Positions 1-8,644 of a DNA stretch of 64,000 nt are shown here, in pieces. Under the pieces are notes generated by a model, which saw nothing but the letters and a program-made list of their open reading frames with translations, ran no database searches and was not told the DNA's origin. Origin of the DNA: CAVPUA01 sp963828015 (GTDB lineage: Bacteria; Actinomycetota; Actinomycetes; Mycobacteriales; Jatrophihabitantaceae); assembly GCA_963828015.1 (NCBI GenBank), contig CAWHCD010000002.1:1-64000 (forward strand), given 5' to 3'. The stretch's first letter is position 1. Every line of letters starts with the position of its first letter. Made by a program: the position numbers and the translations under genes.

Positions 1-926
1 CCAAGGGCGTGCACCTGGTCGTGCCACGTGATCGCATCCAGTCCCAGACCGGGATCATCCTGCGCACCGAGAAGAGCGTGCTGTTCGTGATCCCGTGGGG
101 CCGGCACTGGATCATCGGCACTACCGACACCGACTGGAAGCTGGACAAGGCCCACCCGGCGGCCAGCGCGCGGACATCGACTACGTGCTTCGAGCACGTC
201 AACGCGGTCCTGGCCTCCCCGCTGATCACGCGCCGACGTCGAAGGTGTCTACGCCGGGTTGCGGCCGCTGCTCGCCGGGGAGTCGGAGTCGACGTCCAAG
301 CTGTCTCGCGAGCACGTCGTCGGGCATCCGGTGCCCGGTCTGGTGGTGGTGGCCGGCGGCAAGTACACGACCTACCGGGTGATGGCCGCGACGCCGTCGA
401 CGAGGCGGTGCGGGGCATGGACGACGGGTGGCGCCGTCGTGCACCGACGGATTCCCGCTGGTCGGCGCCGACGGCTTCGCGGCGTCTGGAATCAGCGCCG
501 GCGCGCTGGCCTCCTCGGCCGGCCTGCACGTCGCCCGGATCGAACATCTGCTGGGCCGGTACGGCCCGAGGTACACGAGCTGCTCGACCTGGTCCGGCAC
601 GACCCGTCGCTGGGCGACCCGCTGCCCGGCGCCGATGACTACCTGCAGGTCGAGGTCGTCTACGCGGTCACCCACGAGGGGGCCCGGCACCTCGAGGACG
701 TGCTGGCCCGGCGGACCCGGATCTCGATCGAGTCCTGGGACGCGGGGTGGATGCCGCCCCGACCGTCGCCACGCTGATGGGGGCGCGGCTGGGCTGGGAC
801 GCGGTCGAGCAGGCGCGGCAGGTCACGTTCTACCGCGAGCGCGTCCAGGCCGAACGCAACTCCCAGACCGAACCGGACGATCAAGCCGCTGATCGGGCCC
901 GCCTGGAAGCCCCCGACGTCATCTGA
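1..926 (+). pseudogene. glpD: Glycerol-3-phosphate dehydrogenase, 3' part, frameshifted
   Basis: FAD-dependent glycerol-3-phosphate dehydrogenase oxidises glycerol-3-phosphate to dihydroxyacetone phosphate at the membrane. Only the C-terminal two thirds are in the window. The typical GlpD segment with motifs IIGTTDTDW and GGKYTTYRVMA is readable, and the C-terminal helical domain runs to a TGA at 924-926. The reading frame changes about seven times (near 170, 191, 230, 395, 426, 570 and 748), yet each piece continues the same conserved protein with almost no loss. That pattern is typical of sequencing indels rather than an old pseudogene. The family assignment is secure; whether the gene is intact in the organism cannot be decided here. 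Confidence 0.85.
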
Positions 927-1127
927 CCAGGGAATTTAATGGGAGTGGGGCCTCAACCTCGGAGTGGGCGCGAAACGGGAGTGGGCGATTCGTCCACTCG
1001 GCGCGTTGGGGCCCACTCGGCGAATCTGGGGCGGGGCGGATCGGGGCGGGGGGCCGGGCGGGCGTGGTTGCTGAGGACGCACTGGACGTGGTTCGCCTCG
1101 GAAACATAGTTCGGTCAAGGTGAGCCC
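927..1127. repeat. Intergenic region with GGAGTGGG repeats
   Basis: No gene is supported here. The stretch holds three direct copies of GGAGTGGG (942-949, 961-968, 978-985) and two inverted CCACTC cores (994-999, 1013-1018), followed by a G-rich run. The inverted copies could pair with the direct ones. Function is unknown; a regulator site upstream of uppP or a terminator region for glpD is possible. Confidence 0.4.
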
Positions 1128-2375
1128 ATGCATCACCTGAGCTGGCTCGAGGCCGGCGTCATCGGAGCGGTGCAGGGCATCACCGAGCTGTTCCCGGTCT
1201 CGAGCCTGGGCCACAGCGTGCTCATCCCGGCCTGGATCGGCGGCAGCTGGTCGCACGACCTGGACGTGGCCGACCCCGAGTCGCCGTATCTGGCCTTCAT
1301 CGTCGGGCTGCACGTGGCCACCGCCATCGCGTTGATCATCTTCTTCTGGCGCGACTGGGTGCGCATCGTCCGCGGGCTGGCCTCGAGCGTGGTCCACCGC
1401 GAGGTCGAAGACGCCCGACCAGCGGCTGGCCTGGATGCTGATCCTGGCCACCATCCCGGTCGGACTCGTCGGCCTGATCGGCGAACACTGGCTGCAGAAC
1501 GACGCTGGGCAAGCCGGTGCCGGCGGCGATCTTCCTGACCCTCAACGGCTTGCTGCTGCTGGCCGCCGAGCGCATGGCCCACCGCGACCTCAACGCCGAG
1601 TACGTCGACGAACGCGAGAGCGGCCACGCAGTCCGATGAGCGGGTGGCCACCCAGTCGATGGCGTCGGCGGTGCTGATCGGCTCGGCCCAGATCCTCGCC
1701 CTGGCCCCGGGCATCTCGCGTTCGGGCGTCACCATGGTGGCCGGCATGTTCAAGGGCCTGACCCGCGAGGACGCGGCCCGGTTCTCCTTCCTGCTGGCCA
1801 CGCCGGTCATCCTGGCCGCGGGCGCGCTCAAGGTCGGCGACCTGACCGGCCCGCTCGGCGACGGGATCCGCGGTCAGGTGCTGTTCGGCTCGTTGATGTC
1901 GGGCGTCGGGGCCTATCTCTCGGTGCGCTTCCTGACCCGCTACTTCGCCAACCGGTCGCTGCGCCCGTTCGGCATCTACTGCATCGTGGCCGGCCTGGCC
2001 AGCCTCATCCTGTTCGCCGTCCTGGCGATAGGTAGCGTGCCCCACGTGAGCAGCCCCGAGTCCTACGCCGGTGCGTTGCTGCGCTATCGCATCGCCGCCT
2101 TCGTCACCGGCGTGGTGCTGCTGACCGGCTGCGTGATGCTGATCCTCAAGGACGTAGGCCACGTCTCGCACATGGAACCCGAGACCGGACTGGTCTGGCT
2201 CTTCCACGGCTGGTTCTTCCTGGCCTACGTGATCTTGACATTCATCCTGGGCCTCAAGCTGCGCTGGCCGCTGTGGCAGTACCTGGCCGTGATGGTGTGC
2301 GGCACGATCCCGTTCATGTCCTTCGTCGCCGAGCACTACGTGACGCGCCAGGCCCGATCGCGCATCTCGTCCTGA
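1128..2375 (+). pseudogene. uppP: Undecaprenyl-diphosphatase with C-terminal DUF3817-like module, frameshifted
   Basis: UppP (BacA family) is an integral membrane phosphatase that recycles undecaprenyl pyrophosphate in cell-wall synthesis. The ATG at 1128 follows AAGGTGAG. The first family motif (EAGVIGAVQGITELFPVSS) is at residues 7-25, and the second (LAPGISRSGVTM) lies at about 1701-1736. Frame changes occur near 1410, 1503 and 1625, and each fragment continues the family sequence. After the usual UppP end (about 2030) the same frame runs on into a second membrane segment. This resembles the small DUF3817 integral membrane family, with GALLRYR at its start and GLKLRWPLWQYL and GTIPFMSFVAE near its end. 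A GTG at 2045 could be an independent start, so the join may be a true fusion or another indel hiding a stop. The 3' end overlaps the convergent sigma gene by 40 bp. Confidence 0.82.
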
Positions 2376-2878
2376 CCGAAGTTCTCGACCAGCTCGCTGC
2401 GGGCCCGGGCGACCCGCGAGCGGATCGTGCCGACCGGGCAGCCGCAGACGTCGGCCGCCTCGGCGTAGGACAGCCCCACCAGCTGGGTCAGCACGAACGC
2501 CTCGCGCCGCTCGGGGTCGAGGGCGTCCAGCAGCGCCCGGGAGGTGACCGTCTCGGCCGGATCGGCGCCGCTGCGCTCGCGCGGGGCCGGCAACGCCCGC
2601 ACCCGCACGGCCGAGCGCACCGCGTCGGCGCAGACCCGCCGGGCGATCGCCAGCAGCCAGGTGCGGGCCGAGGAGCGCCCGGCGAAGCGGTGCAGGGCGG
2701 CGAACGCGCGGGCGTACGTCTCCTGGGTCAGGTCGTCGGCGGCGCTGCGCTGACCCAGGTTGGCGCACAGCCGCCAGACGTCGGGCTGGGTGAGCCGGAC
2801 GAACTCGGCCGCGGCCACGGCATCGCCTCGACGCGCGCGCAGCGCGTGGGCGGTGACGTCGTCGACCTCGTCCAACAC
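2336..2878 (-). CDS. ECF-family RNA polymerase sigma factor
   Basis: 180-residue extracytoplasmic-function sigma factor. Sigma region 2 is visible (LTQETYARAFAAL, then SARTWLLAIARRVCADAVR). Region 4 follows, with its helix-turn-helix (EAFVLTQLVGLSYAEAADVC, then GTIRSRVARARSELV). The start is set at GTG 2878, because the upstream continuation of the frame enters the divergent promoter and has no sigma homology. It is transcribed divergently from the zinc-finger membrane protein at 2958, the usual arrangement of a sigma factor with its anti-sigma. The adjoining operon is copper/thiol-related, so it may control that operon. That regulatory role is inference. Confidence 0.88.
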   Translation of the reverse strand: MLDEVDDVTAHALRARRGDAVAAAEFVRLTQPDVWRLCANLGQRSAADDLTQETYARAFAALHRFAGRSSARTWLLAIARRVCADAVRSAVRVRALPAPRERSGADPAETVTSRALLDALDPERREAFVLTQLVGLSYAEAADVCGCPVGTIRSRVARARSELVENFGQDEMRDRAWRVT

Positions 2879-2957
2879 GGATCCATTCTCGCAGGGCCAA
2901 CCTGTGAACCCGATCACCGCGGGAACCAATGCGGCCCCCCGAACGACTAATCCGTAC
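2879..2957. promoter_or_regulatory. Divergent promoter region between sigma factor and anti-sigma-like gene
   Basis: A 79-bp gap separates the divergent GTG starts at 2878 (minus) and 2958 (plus), so both promoters must lie here or within the gene starts. I see no strong palindrome. The + strand carries GGGAACCAATGC at about 2921-2932; the GGAAC core resembles the -35 of many ECF-dependent promoters. Autoregulation by the adjacent sigma factor is plausible but unproven. Confidence 0.35.
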
Positions 2958-3596
2958 GTGAAGTGTGACCGGTTCCGCGAGGCGGCCTCCGCGCGCCTGG
3001 ACGGCGAGCCGATCGGCATGGCCAGCTCGGCGCTGGATCACCACCTGGCCATCTGCCCCGGTTGCGCGGGGTGGCTGGCCGACGCGACCCGGCTGAGTCG
3101 CACCGCGCGGGTGGGCGCGAGCACAGTGCCCGACCTCAGCGAGCAGATCCTGGTCGACGCCGTGCTGCCCGCCCGCCGCGTGCTGCGCCGGCGCAACCAG
3201 CTGCGGGTGCTGATCGCGCTGATCGGCCTGGTGCAGCTGGTGCTGGCCGCCCCGGCGCTGTTCGGCACCGACATCGGCATGTCCATGTCGGTGCACGCCT
3301 CGCACGAGGAGGCGGCCTGGAACGCCGCCCTCGGCATCGCCTTGCTGGCCACCGCGATCCGGCCGGTCCGGGCCGCCGGCGTGCTCACCGTGCTGGCCAC
3401 CTTCGTCGGCCTGCTGGCCCTGCTCAGCATCCGCGACGTGGCCAGTGGGGCGGTCGAGCTGCCGCGGCTGGCCACCCATCTGGCCGCCGTGGCCGGGCTG
3501 GTCTTCGTGGCCCTGCTCAGCCGGGCCGAACGGGCCCTGCCGCCGGCCCCCGAAGCGGCCGCGACGGACCGCGGCCGGTTGCGGGGGGTCGCGTGA
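2958..3596 (+). CDS. Membrane protein with zf-HC2 zinc finger, putative anti-sigma factor
   Basis: 212 residues from GTG 2958. The N-terminal 50 residues form a zf-HC2-type zinc-binding anti-sigma domain: Cys at residue 3, then HHLAICPGC (HxxxCxxC). About four hydrophobic segments follow, so it is an integral membrane protein with the finger in the cytoplasm. It is divergent from the ECF sigma gene and overlaps the downstream CopC/CopD gene by 4 bp (GTGA, 3593-3596), which indicates translational coupling. The likely role is to sequester the sigma factor and release it on an envelope or metal signal. The domain and topology are visible; the partner is inferred from position. Confidence 0.8.
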   Translation: MKCDRFREAASARLDGEPIGMASSALDHHLAICPGCAGWLADATRLSRTARVGASTVPDLSEQILVDAVLPARRVLRRRNQLRVLIALIGLVQLVLAAPALFGTDIGMSMSVHASHEEAAWNAALGIALLATAIRPVRAAGVLTVLATFVGLLALLSIRDVASGAVELPRLATHLAAVAGLVFVALLSRAERALPPAPEAAATDRGRLRGVA

Positions 3597-5281
3597 GGCG
3601 GCGCCTGGCGACGCTGGTCCTGCTGCTGGGCGTCCTGACCGGGCTCGGGCTGCTGGGGGCGGCCAGCGCGTCCGCCCACGCCACCGTGGCCGGCTCGACC
3701 CCGGCCGACGGGGCCCGGCTGACCGCTGCCCCGAAGGCGGTCGAGATCGACTTCGACCAGGCCGTCAGCATCGGCGCGAACGTCGGCTACCTGCACGTGG
3801 TCAACCAGGCCGGCAAGCGGGTGGACACCGGGGACACCGTGCACCCCGGCGGGGATGCCAGCAAGATCGCAGTCAGCTTGGAGTCCGGGCTCGGCGACAG
3901 CACCTATACGGCCAGCTTTCGGGTGATCTCGGCCGACTCGCATCCGGTCGCCGGCGCGATCCGGTTCATCGTCGGCAACGGCACCCTGTCGGAGAACTTC
4001 GTCGAGCCCTCGGCCACCAACGCCGTCACCGGCTGGGTGTTCACGGCCGTGCGCTGGGTCGCGTTCAGCGCCTTCGCCCTGCTCGCGGGCGGCTGGTTGA
4101 TCTTCAGCGTCTGGCCGGCCGGGCGTGACGACCGCCGAGCGCGGGGCCTGGTGCAGATCGGCTGGATCGCCTCGGTGCTGGCCGCGCTGGCCGAACTGCT
4201 CGTCCAAGGTCCTTATGCCGCCGGCTCCGGCCTGGGCCGGATCCTGGATTCCAGTCTGATCGACGCCACCCTGCACACCGACTACGGGGTGGCCCACTCG
4301 CTGCGGCTGCTGGCCCTGGGCGTGCTGGGCGTCGTGCTGGCCACCCTGCTGCGGCGGGTCGAGGCCCGCCCGGGCCGGCTCGAGCAGTTTGCCGGGCTGC
4401 TGGTTGTCGCCGTCGCGGTGACGTTCGCGGCCAGCGGGCACGCGGAGTCCGAGCACCCGCAGTGGCTGGTGATGGGCAGCGATTCGCTGCACATCCTGGC
4501 CATGGGTGTCTGGGTCGGCGGGCTGGTCGTGCTGTTCGTCGCCCTGTTGCCCCGTGGGGAAGCCGACGAACTCGATCAGGTGCTGCCCGTCTTCTCCCGG
4601 GTGGCCTACGTCTGCGTCGGCACGCTGGCCGTCACCGGCACCTACCAGGCCTTCCTGGGGGTGAACAGCTGGCGGGCGTTGCTGCTGACCGACTACGGGC
4701 GGCTGGTGCTGCTCAAGATCGCGTTGTTCATCGCGATGATCGCGTTGGGCAACCTGGCCCGGACGACCGTGCAGCACCGGGGCGTGCGGATCGCCTACGC
4801 GATGACCGACACGCTGATTCCGGACGACGTCGAGGACGAGCCGCCACGGCCGCACCTGCTGCGGCGCACCGTCCTGTTCGAGTTGGTGCTGGCTGCGGCC
4901 GTGCTGGTCGCGACCGCCGTCCTGGTGGCCAAACCGCCCGGGCCGGCGGCGCTGGACACGATCGACGCCCACCCCAAGACGGTGACCGTGGTCATGTCGA
5001 GCACGAGCGAGCTGGCGGTGACGTTGAGCTCGACCCGGCACGGCCCCATCTCGGTCGACGTGGAAGCGATCAAGGGCCCGAAGCCGACCCAGCTCACCGC
5101 CACCGCGGCGCTGCCGGCCAAGGACCTCGGCCCGTTCGCCATCCCGTTGACCGCGACCAGCACCGGCTACAGCTCGGCCAGCGTGCTTTTCCCGTCGGCC
5201 GGGCGCTGGACCCTGACCTTTACCGCCCAGAGCTCCGAGTTCGATTCCACCGTCGGCGACGTCGTCGTCACCATCCACTGA
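3593..5281 (+). CDS. CopC-CopD copper resistance/transport fusion protein
   Basis: 562 residues. A signal peptide (LVLLLGVLTGLGLL...ASASAHA) leaves a mature N-terminal His, as in CopC copper-binding domains. The CopC beta-barrel spans about residues 26-130, with SADSHPVAGAIRF typical of the family. A CopD-type membrane domain follows (about 140-450), with SGHAESEHPQWL and DSLHILAMGVWVGGL as likely metal-site segments. A C-terminal extracytoplasmic beta domain (about 470-562) ends the protein. CopC binds periplasmic copper and CopD moves it across the membrane, here in one chain. It is coupled to the preceding anti-sigma-like gene and followed 9 bp later by the YcnI-like gene. The reading frame is intact. 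Confidence 0.9.
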   Translation: MRRRLATLVLLLGVLTGLGLLGAASASAHATVAGSTPADGARLTAAPKAVEIDFDQAVSIGANVGYLHVVNQAGKRVDTGDTVHPGGDASKIAVSLESGLGDSTYTASFRVISADSHPVAGAIRFIVGNGTLSENFVEPSATNAVTGWVFTAVRWVAFSAFALLAGGWLIFSVWPAGRDDRRARGLVQIGWIASVLAALAELLVQGPYAAGSGLGRILDSSLIDATLHTDYGVAHSLRLLALGVLGVVLATLLRRVEARPGRLEQFAGLLVVAVAVTFAASGHAESEHPQWLVMGSDSLHILAMGVWVGGLVVLFVALLPRGEADELDQVLPVFSRVAYVCVGTLAVTGTYQAFLGVNSWRALLLTDYGRLVLLKIALFIAMIALGNLARTTVQHRGVRIAYAMTDTLIPDDVEDEPPRPHLLRRTVLFELVLAAAVLVATAVLVAKPPGPAALDTIDAHPKTVTVVMSSTSELAVTLSSTRHGPISVDVEAIKGPKPTQLTATAALPAKDLGPFAIPLTATSTGYSSASVLFPSAGRWTLTFTAQSSEFDSTVGDVVVTIH

Positions 5282-5290
5282 AGGGTTGTC

Positions 5291-5959
5291 ATGCGCTTGT
5301 CTCGCCGTTGCCTCACCGTGCTCCTCGTTGCCGGGGCGTCGTTGGCGGTCGCCTTTCCGGCCGCGGCCCACGTGACCGTCGACGCGCCCGGGGCCACTCC
5401 CGGCGCTACCGACCAGGAGATCAACATCCGGGTGCCGACCGAGAGCGACACGGCCTCGACGGTCGGGCTGAAGCTGCAGTTGCCCACCGATACCCCGATC
5501 GCCTCGGTGCTGGTGCAACCCATTGCCGGGTGGACGTTCACCGCGACCTCGACGACGCTGGCCAAGCCGATCGTGACCGACGACGGCAACATCACCAGCG
5601 CGGTCACCGAGATCGACTGGACCGCCGCGCCCGGGCAGGGCATCAAGCCGCAGGAGTTCCAGAACTTCACCCTGCTGGCCGGACTGCTGCCCGACGTCGA
5701 CACGATCACGTTCAAGGCCATCCAGACCTACAGCGACGGGACGGTCGTGAGTTGGATCCAGGTGCCGGCCCCGGGCAGTAGCGCCGAACCGGATCACCCG
5801 GCCCCGGTCCTGACACTGAAGGCGGCCACCACCACCGAGACGTCGTCGAAGAGTTCCTCGGACACCACGGCGCTGGTCATCGCGATCATCGCGCTGGTGC
5901 TGGGCGCGGCCGCGCTGGGCCTGGCGATCATCGGGCGAGCCAAACGGGCCACGACATGA
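5291..5959 (+). CDS. YcnI-like (DUF1775) copper-associated membrane-anchored protein
   Basis: 222 residues from ATG 5291. A signal peptide ends at AAA-HVTV, so His is the first mature residue, the copper-binding position of YcnI proteins. The DUF1775 beta domain runs to about residue 155. A Ser/Thr-rich linker follows, then a C-terminal membrane helix (ALVIAIIALVLGAAALGLAI) and a short basic tail. It is an extracytoplasmic copper-binding protein anchored to the membrane. It overlaps the next gene by 4 bp (ATGA, 5956-5959), inside the copper operon. Confidence 0.88.
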   Translation: MRLSRRCLTVLLVAGASLAVAFPAAAHVTVDAPGATPGATDQEINIRVPTESDTASTVGLKLQLPTDTPIASVLVQPIAGWTFTATSTTLAKPIVTDDGNITSAVTEIDWTAAPGQGIKPQEFQNFTLLAGLLPDVDTITFKAIQTYSDGTVVSWIQVPAPGSSAEPDHPAPVLTLKAATTTETSSKSSSDTTALVIAIIALVLGAAALGLAIIGRAKRATT

Positions 5960-6414
5960 GGCGACCCTCGTTCCTGAGCGTCGGCGCCGTCCTGGTCGCC
6001 CTTGTCGGGGCGGCCGCGCTGGCCCGCGGTGCCGTGCCGCAGGCCGCGGCCAGTGGAGGAGCGGCAGCCAGCAGCCCGCCCATTGTGGTCACCGGGGCCT
6101 ACATCCGCGAGCCGGCCTCACCCGAGCTGGCCGCGGTCTACCTGACGATCTACAACACGACGTCCGAGCCGGACACGCTGACCGGAGTGGTCAGTGGGTT
6201 CGGGGAGGAGACGTCGATTCACTCGGAGGTCAACGGGGCCATGGTCGAGAACGCCAACGGGCTGGTGATTCCCGCGCACGGCAGCGTGACGCTGAAGCCC
6301 ACAACCGGACACATCATGGTCCAGAAGCTGTACGGGACGCTGAGCCCGGGGCAGACGGTGAACCTCGAACTGGACTTCGCCCACGCCGGGCCGGTGCTGG
6401 TGACCGCCCGGTGA
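5956..6414 (+). CDS. PCuAC-family periplasmic copper chaperone
   Basis: 152 residues. After a hydrophobic N-terminal segment comes a PCuAC (DUF461) cupredoxin-like domain. The Cu(I) site pattern is recognisable: His in EETSIHSEVNG, Met in NGAMVENANG and the HxM pair in TTGHIMVQKL. These chaperones deliver copper to the Cu(A) site of cytochrome c oxidase together with Sco1. A frameshifted Sco1 gene lies directly downstream. It is translationally coupled to the YcnI-like gene. Confidence 0.88.
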   Translation: MRRPSFLSVGAVLVALVGAAALARGAVPQAAASGGAAASSPPIVVTGAYIREPASPELAAVYLTIYNTTSEPDTLTGVVSGFGEETSIHSEVNGAMVENANGLVIPAHGSVTLKPTTGHIMVQKLYGTLSPGQTVNLELDFAHAGPVLVTAR

Positions 6415-6450
6415 TCGGCGTCTATGACCCCGTGCCGGCCGGAGCAGCCA

Positions 6451-7096
6451 AGTGAAGCGCTTCCGGTCTCGCCGCTGCTGGCCGCGCTGCTGCTGGTGGC
6501 CGGCTGCTCCGTCGGCGGCAAGGCGTCCTCGGCTGCCGTCCGAGCTCAACGACAACCCGGACAGCCATACAGGGCTCGGGCTGACGCCGGCGCAGCCGCG
6601 CCCGCAGTTCACCCTGACCGACACCGCCGGGCAAGCCGTACAGGTTCGCCGACGGCCACCGCGGGCAAGCCGACCCTGCTGTACTTCGGCTACACCCACT
6701 GCCCGGACGTCTGCCCGACCACGATGGCCGACATCGGCGAGGCGCTGGCAAGCGGTGCCGGCGGTCCTGCGGCCCGGTGCAGGTCGTGTTCGTGACCACC
6801 GACGTCGCGGCACACACCGGCCGGTGCTCGGGCCGTAGCTGTCGAAGTTCGATCCGGGCTGCCGAACCCTTCATCGGGCTGACCGGGAGCCAGTCCGAGA
6901 TCGACGCTGCCCAGGTCGCGGCGCACGTCACGCTGGCCACGGATGAGGGCAAGACGCACTCGGCCCAGGTCTTGCTCTACGGTTCTGACGACTATGCGCG
7001 TGTGGCGTTGCCGAATCGGACAACGAGTCCACGGCGATCGCGCATGATCTGACCCGATGGTCGCCAAATGAACCGCCGAAGGAGTTGCGCCCGTGA
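6451..7096 (+). pseudogene. Sco1/SenC copper chaperone lipoprotein, frameshifted
   Basis: Sco1 proteins are membrane-anchored thioredoxin-fold proteins that insert copper into cytochrome c oxidase. The CxxxC copper/redox motif is clear (YFGYTHCPDVCPTTMADIG, about 6682-6738). It is preceded by a lipobox (LLLVAGC) and TPAQPRPQFTLTDTAG, and followed by VQVVFVTTDVA and the typical HSAQVLL segment. At least five small frame changes interrupt it. The last frame ends at TGA 7094-7096, which overlaps the GTG start of the next gene at 7093, the same GTGA coupling as elsewhere in this operon. That suggests the real gene is intact and the indels are errors. The start GTG 6451 is tentative. Confidence 0.75.
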
Positions 7097-7580
7097 ACTG
7101 GACCTCGACCGTCCCTGGCTGGGCATCGTGGTCCGGCTGGTGCTGGCCGTGGTGTGGTCCTCGTCGCGGGCTGGCGAAGATCGAGCGATCCGCGGACGTT
7201 CCTGCGGGCGGTGCGGGCCTACGACGCGACGCCGGAGTGGCTGAGCAAGGCCATCGCGTACGGGCTGCCGATGCTGGAGTCTGCCTGGCCGTGCTGCTGA
7301 TCGTCGGGCTGATCACCCGGTGCGCCGCGGCCGCGGTCGGCGTGCTGTTCGTGGTGTTCATCGTCGGGATCATCCAGGCGGCGCGCGGGGGATCAAGCTC
7401 GAGTGCGGCTGCTTCGGCGGCGGTGGAACGACCGATCAGCACGACCTACACGCTGGACATCCTGCGCGACGTCGGTCTGCTGGCGCTGGCGGTGTTCCTG
7501 GTCCTGTGGCCGATGACCAGCATCTCGGTCGATGGTTCCTGGCCCGTAACGACAACGTCGAGCTGCCGTCGGCCAAGCGG
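7093..7580 (+). pseudogene. MauE/DoxX-like membrane redox protein, frameshifted
   Basis: Membrane protein of the MauE/DoxX-like group. Readable pieces give transmembrane segments GIVVRLVLAVVW, PMLE-(shift)-CLAVLLIVGLIT and GVLFVVFIVGIIQAARG. The characteristic CGCFGGGG cysteine motif lies near 7402-7425, followed by DILRDVGLLALAVFLVLWP. MauE-type proteins act like DsbB in forming disulfides, and a DsbA-like gene follows directly. Several indels (near 7110, 7160, 7190, 7280, 7392, 7425 and 7545) break the frame. The 3' boundary is uncertain because the downstream gene starts in the same disturbed stretch. Confidence 0.65.
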
Positions 7581-8477
7581 ATGCGCACCGAGCAGGGGGC
7601 AGCGCAAGTACAACGCGATGCTCGAGGCCCGCAAGCAGGAGGCCGCGGATCCGCACGCGGTACCTGGCGGTCGGCGCTGGTCATGGTGGTGCTGCTGATC
7701 AGCTTCATCGGGATCGGGGTGCAGTCCAACCGGGCCAAGATCACCGACCGGCACCGACGACGCTGAACGTCGTCGTCCGCGAACGGGGTCAAGCTCGGCA
7801 AGCCCGACGGCGGCGGTGAAGGTCGACATCTTCGAGGACTTCCAGTGCCCGATCTGCAACAAGTTCGAGCAGGACGCCGGCGCCGACATCAACGCGCTGA
7901 TCGCCTCGAAGGACGTCCAGGTCCGGTACCACATGGTGTCGTTCCTGGACTCGTCCTCGAACGGCAACAACTACTCCTCGCGGGCGGCCAACGCGGCCTT
8001 CTGCGCCGCGGACATCAGCGCCGAGACGTTCCAGAAGTTCCACGACAACCTGTACGGCAAGGAGGACGGCGAACCGATCCAACCGACGGAAGGCTCGAAC
8101 GGGCGCACCGATGCCGACCTGGGGCAGTTACGCCAAGGCCATCGGCATCGACGGCGATCAGCGACGACGTTCCAGACCTGCGTGACCAGCGAGCAGCACA
8201 AGGGCGTGGTGCAGGCGATCACCGACGACTGGAGCAAGCGCGGGTTCAACAGCACCCCGGCGTGCTCGTGAACGGCAAGAAGGTCGACAACCCGTCCAAG
8301 GCGACCCTGGACGCGGCGGTGAAGGCGGCCTCGGCTACGGCGACCGCTGGGGCCACGGCGACCGGCCCGGCCACGATCGTGCCGAACACGCCGTCGTCGT
8401 CGGCTTCGGGGGCATCCGGGGCTGCTACTGGTACTTCTGCCGCGGTGGCCACGGTGACGCCGACGGCCTCGCCCTGA
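7581..8477 (+). pseudogene. DsbA-like membrane-anchored thioredoxin, frameshifted
   Basis: DsbA-family thiol oxidoreductase. A basic cytoplasmic start (MRTEQG, then QRKYNAMLEARKQEA) leads to a membrane helix (ALVMVVLLISFIGIGVQ). The catalytic thioredoxin domain follows, with CPIC in VDIFEDFQCPICNKFE (about 7819-7866), and then the DsbA helical insertion. After the conserved cis-Pro region (NSTP, shift, GVLVNGKKV) comes a long Ala/Thr/Ser-rich C-terminal tail to TGA 8475. Frame changes lie near 7605, 7665, 7755, 8122, 8155 and 8262. With the MauE-like neighbour it would form a disulfide pathway, perhaps keeping the Sco/PCuAC thiols in the right state. Confidence 0.75.
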
Positions 8478-8507
8478 CCCGTTTCGCACTGAACGGTTTC
8501 GCACGTG

Positions 8508-8561
8508 GTGATCAACAGGCAGTTTTGGTCGCCCTGGCAGCCGCTACTGCCTGTTGATCAC
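8508..8561. repeat. Perfect 16-bp inverted repeat hairpin
   Basis: GTGATCAACAGGCAGT at 8508-8523 is perfectly inverted at 8546-8561 with a 22-nt loop. It lies 30 bp after the DsbA-like stop. Just before it are two direct copies of GTTTCGCAC (8481-8489, 8496-8504). No U-run follows, so it could be a factor-independent stem, a decay-blocking mRNA 3' stem, or a protein-binding palindrome. Confidence 0.6.
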
Positions 8562-8595
8562 GCAATCGGGTGTAGGCCAGCGCCCCTCGGAATGC

Positions 8596-8635
8596 ACAAA
8601 GGCCGGCGTCCCCTTCGCGGGGGCGCCGGCCTTTG
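8596..8635 (-). terminator. Rho-independent-type terminator hairpin after HU gene
   Basis: An 18-bp stem with one mismatch (ACAAAGGCCGGCG-CCCC paired with GGGG-CGCCGGCCTTTGT) and a small TTCG-type loop lies just downstream of the HU gene stop on the minus strand. The A/T-rich base of the stem gives a short T tract on either strand. It also faces the DsbA-like gene, so it may stop transcription from both sides. Confidence 0.8.
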
Positions 8636-8644
8636 TCGTTGGTC

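Noticed and set aside
1590..3479. 629-codon minus-strand frame across uppP, sigma and anti-sigma genes
   Set aside because: It crosses genes on both strands and has the repetitive Arg/Gly/Gln composition of an antisense shadow.
3038..5797. Very long minus-strand open frame (919 codons) opposite the copper operon
   Set aside because: It is a shadow of the GC-rich CopC-CopD and YcnI-like genes. Composition is low-complexity Gly/Arg/Gln-rich, with no domain and no plausible start region.
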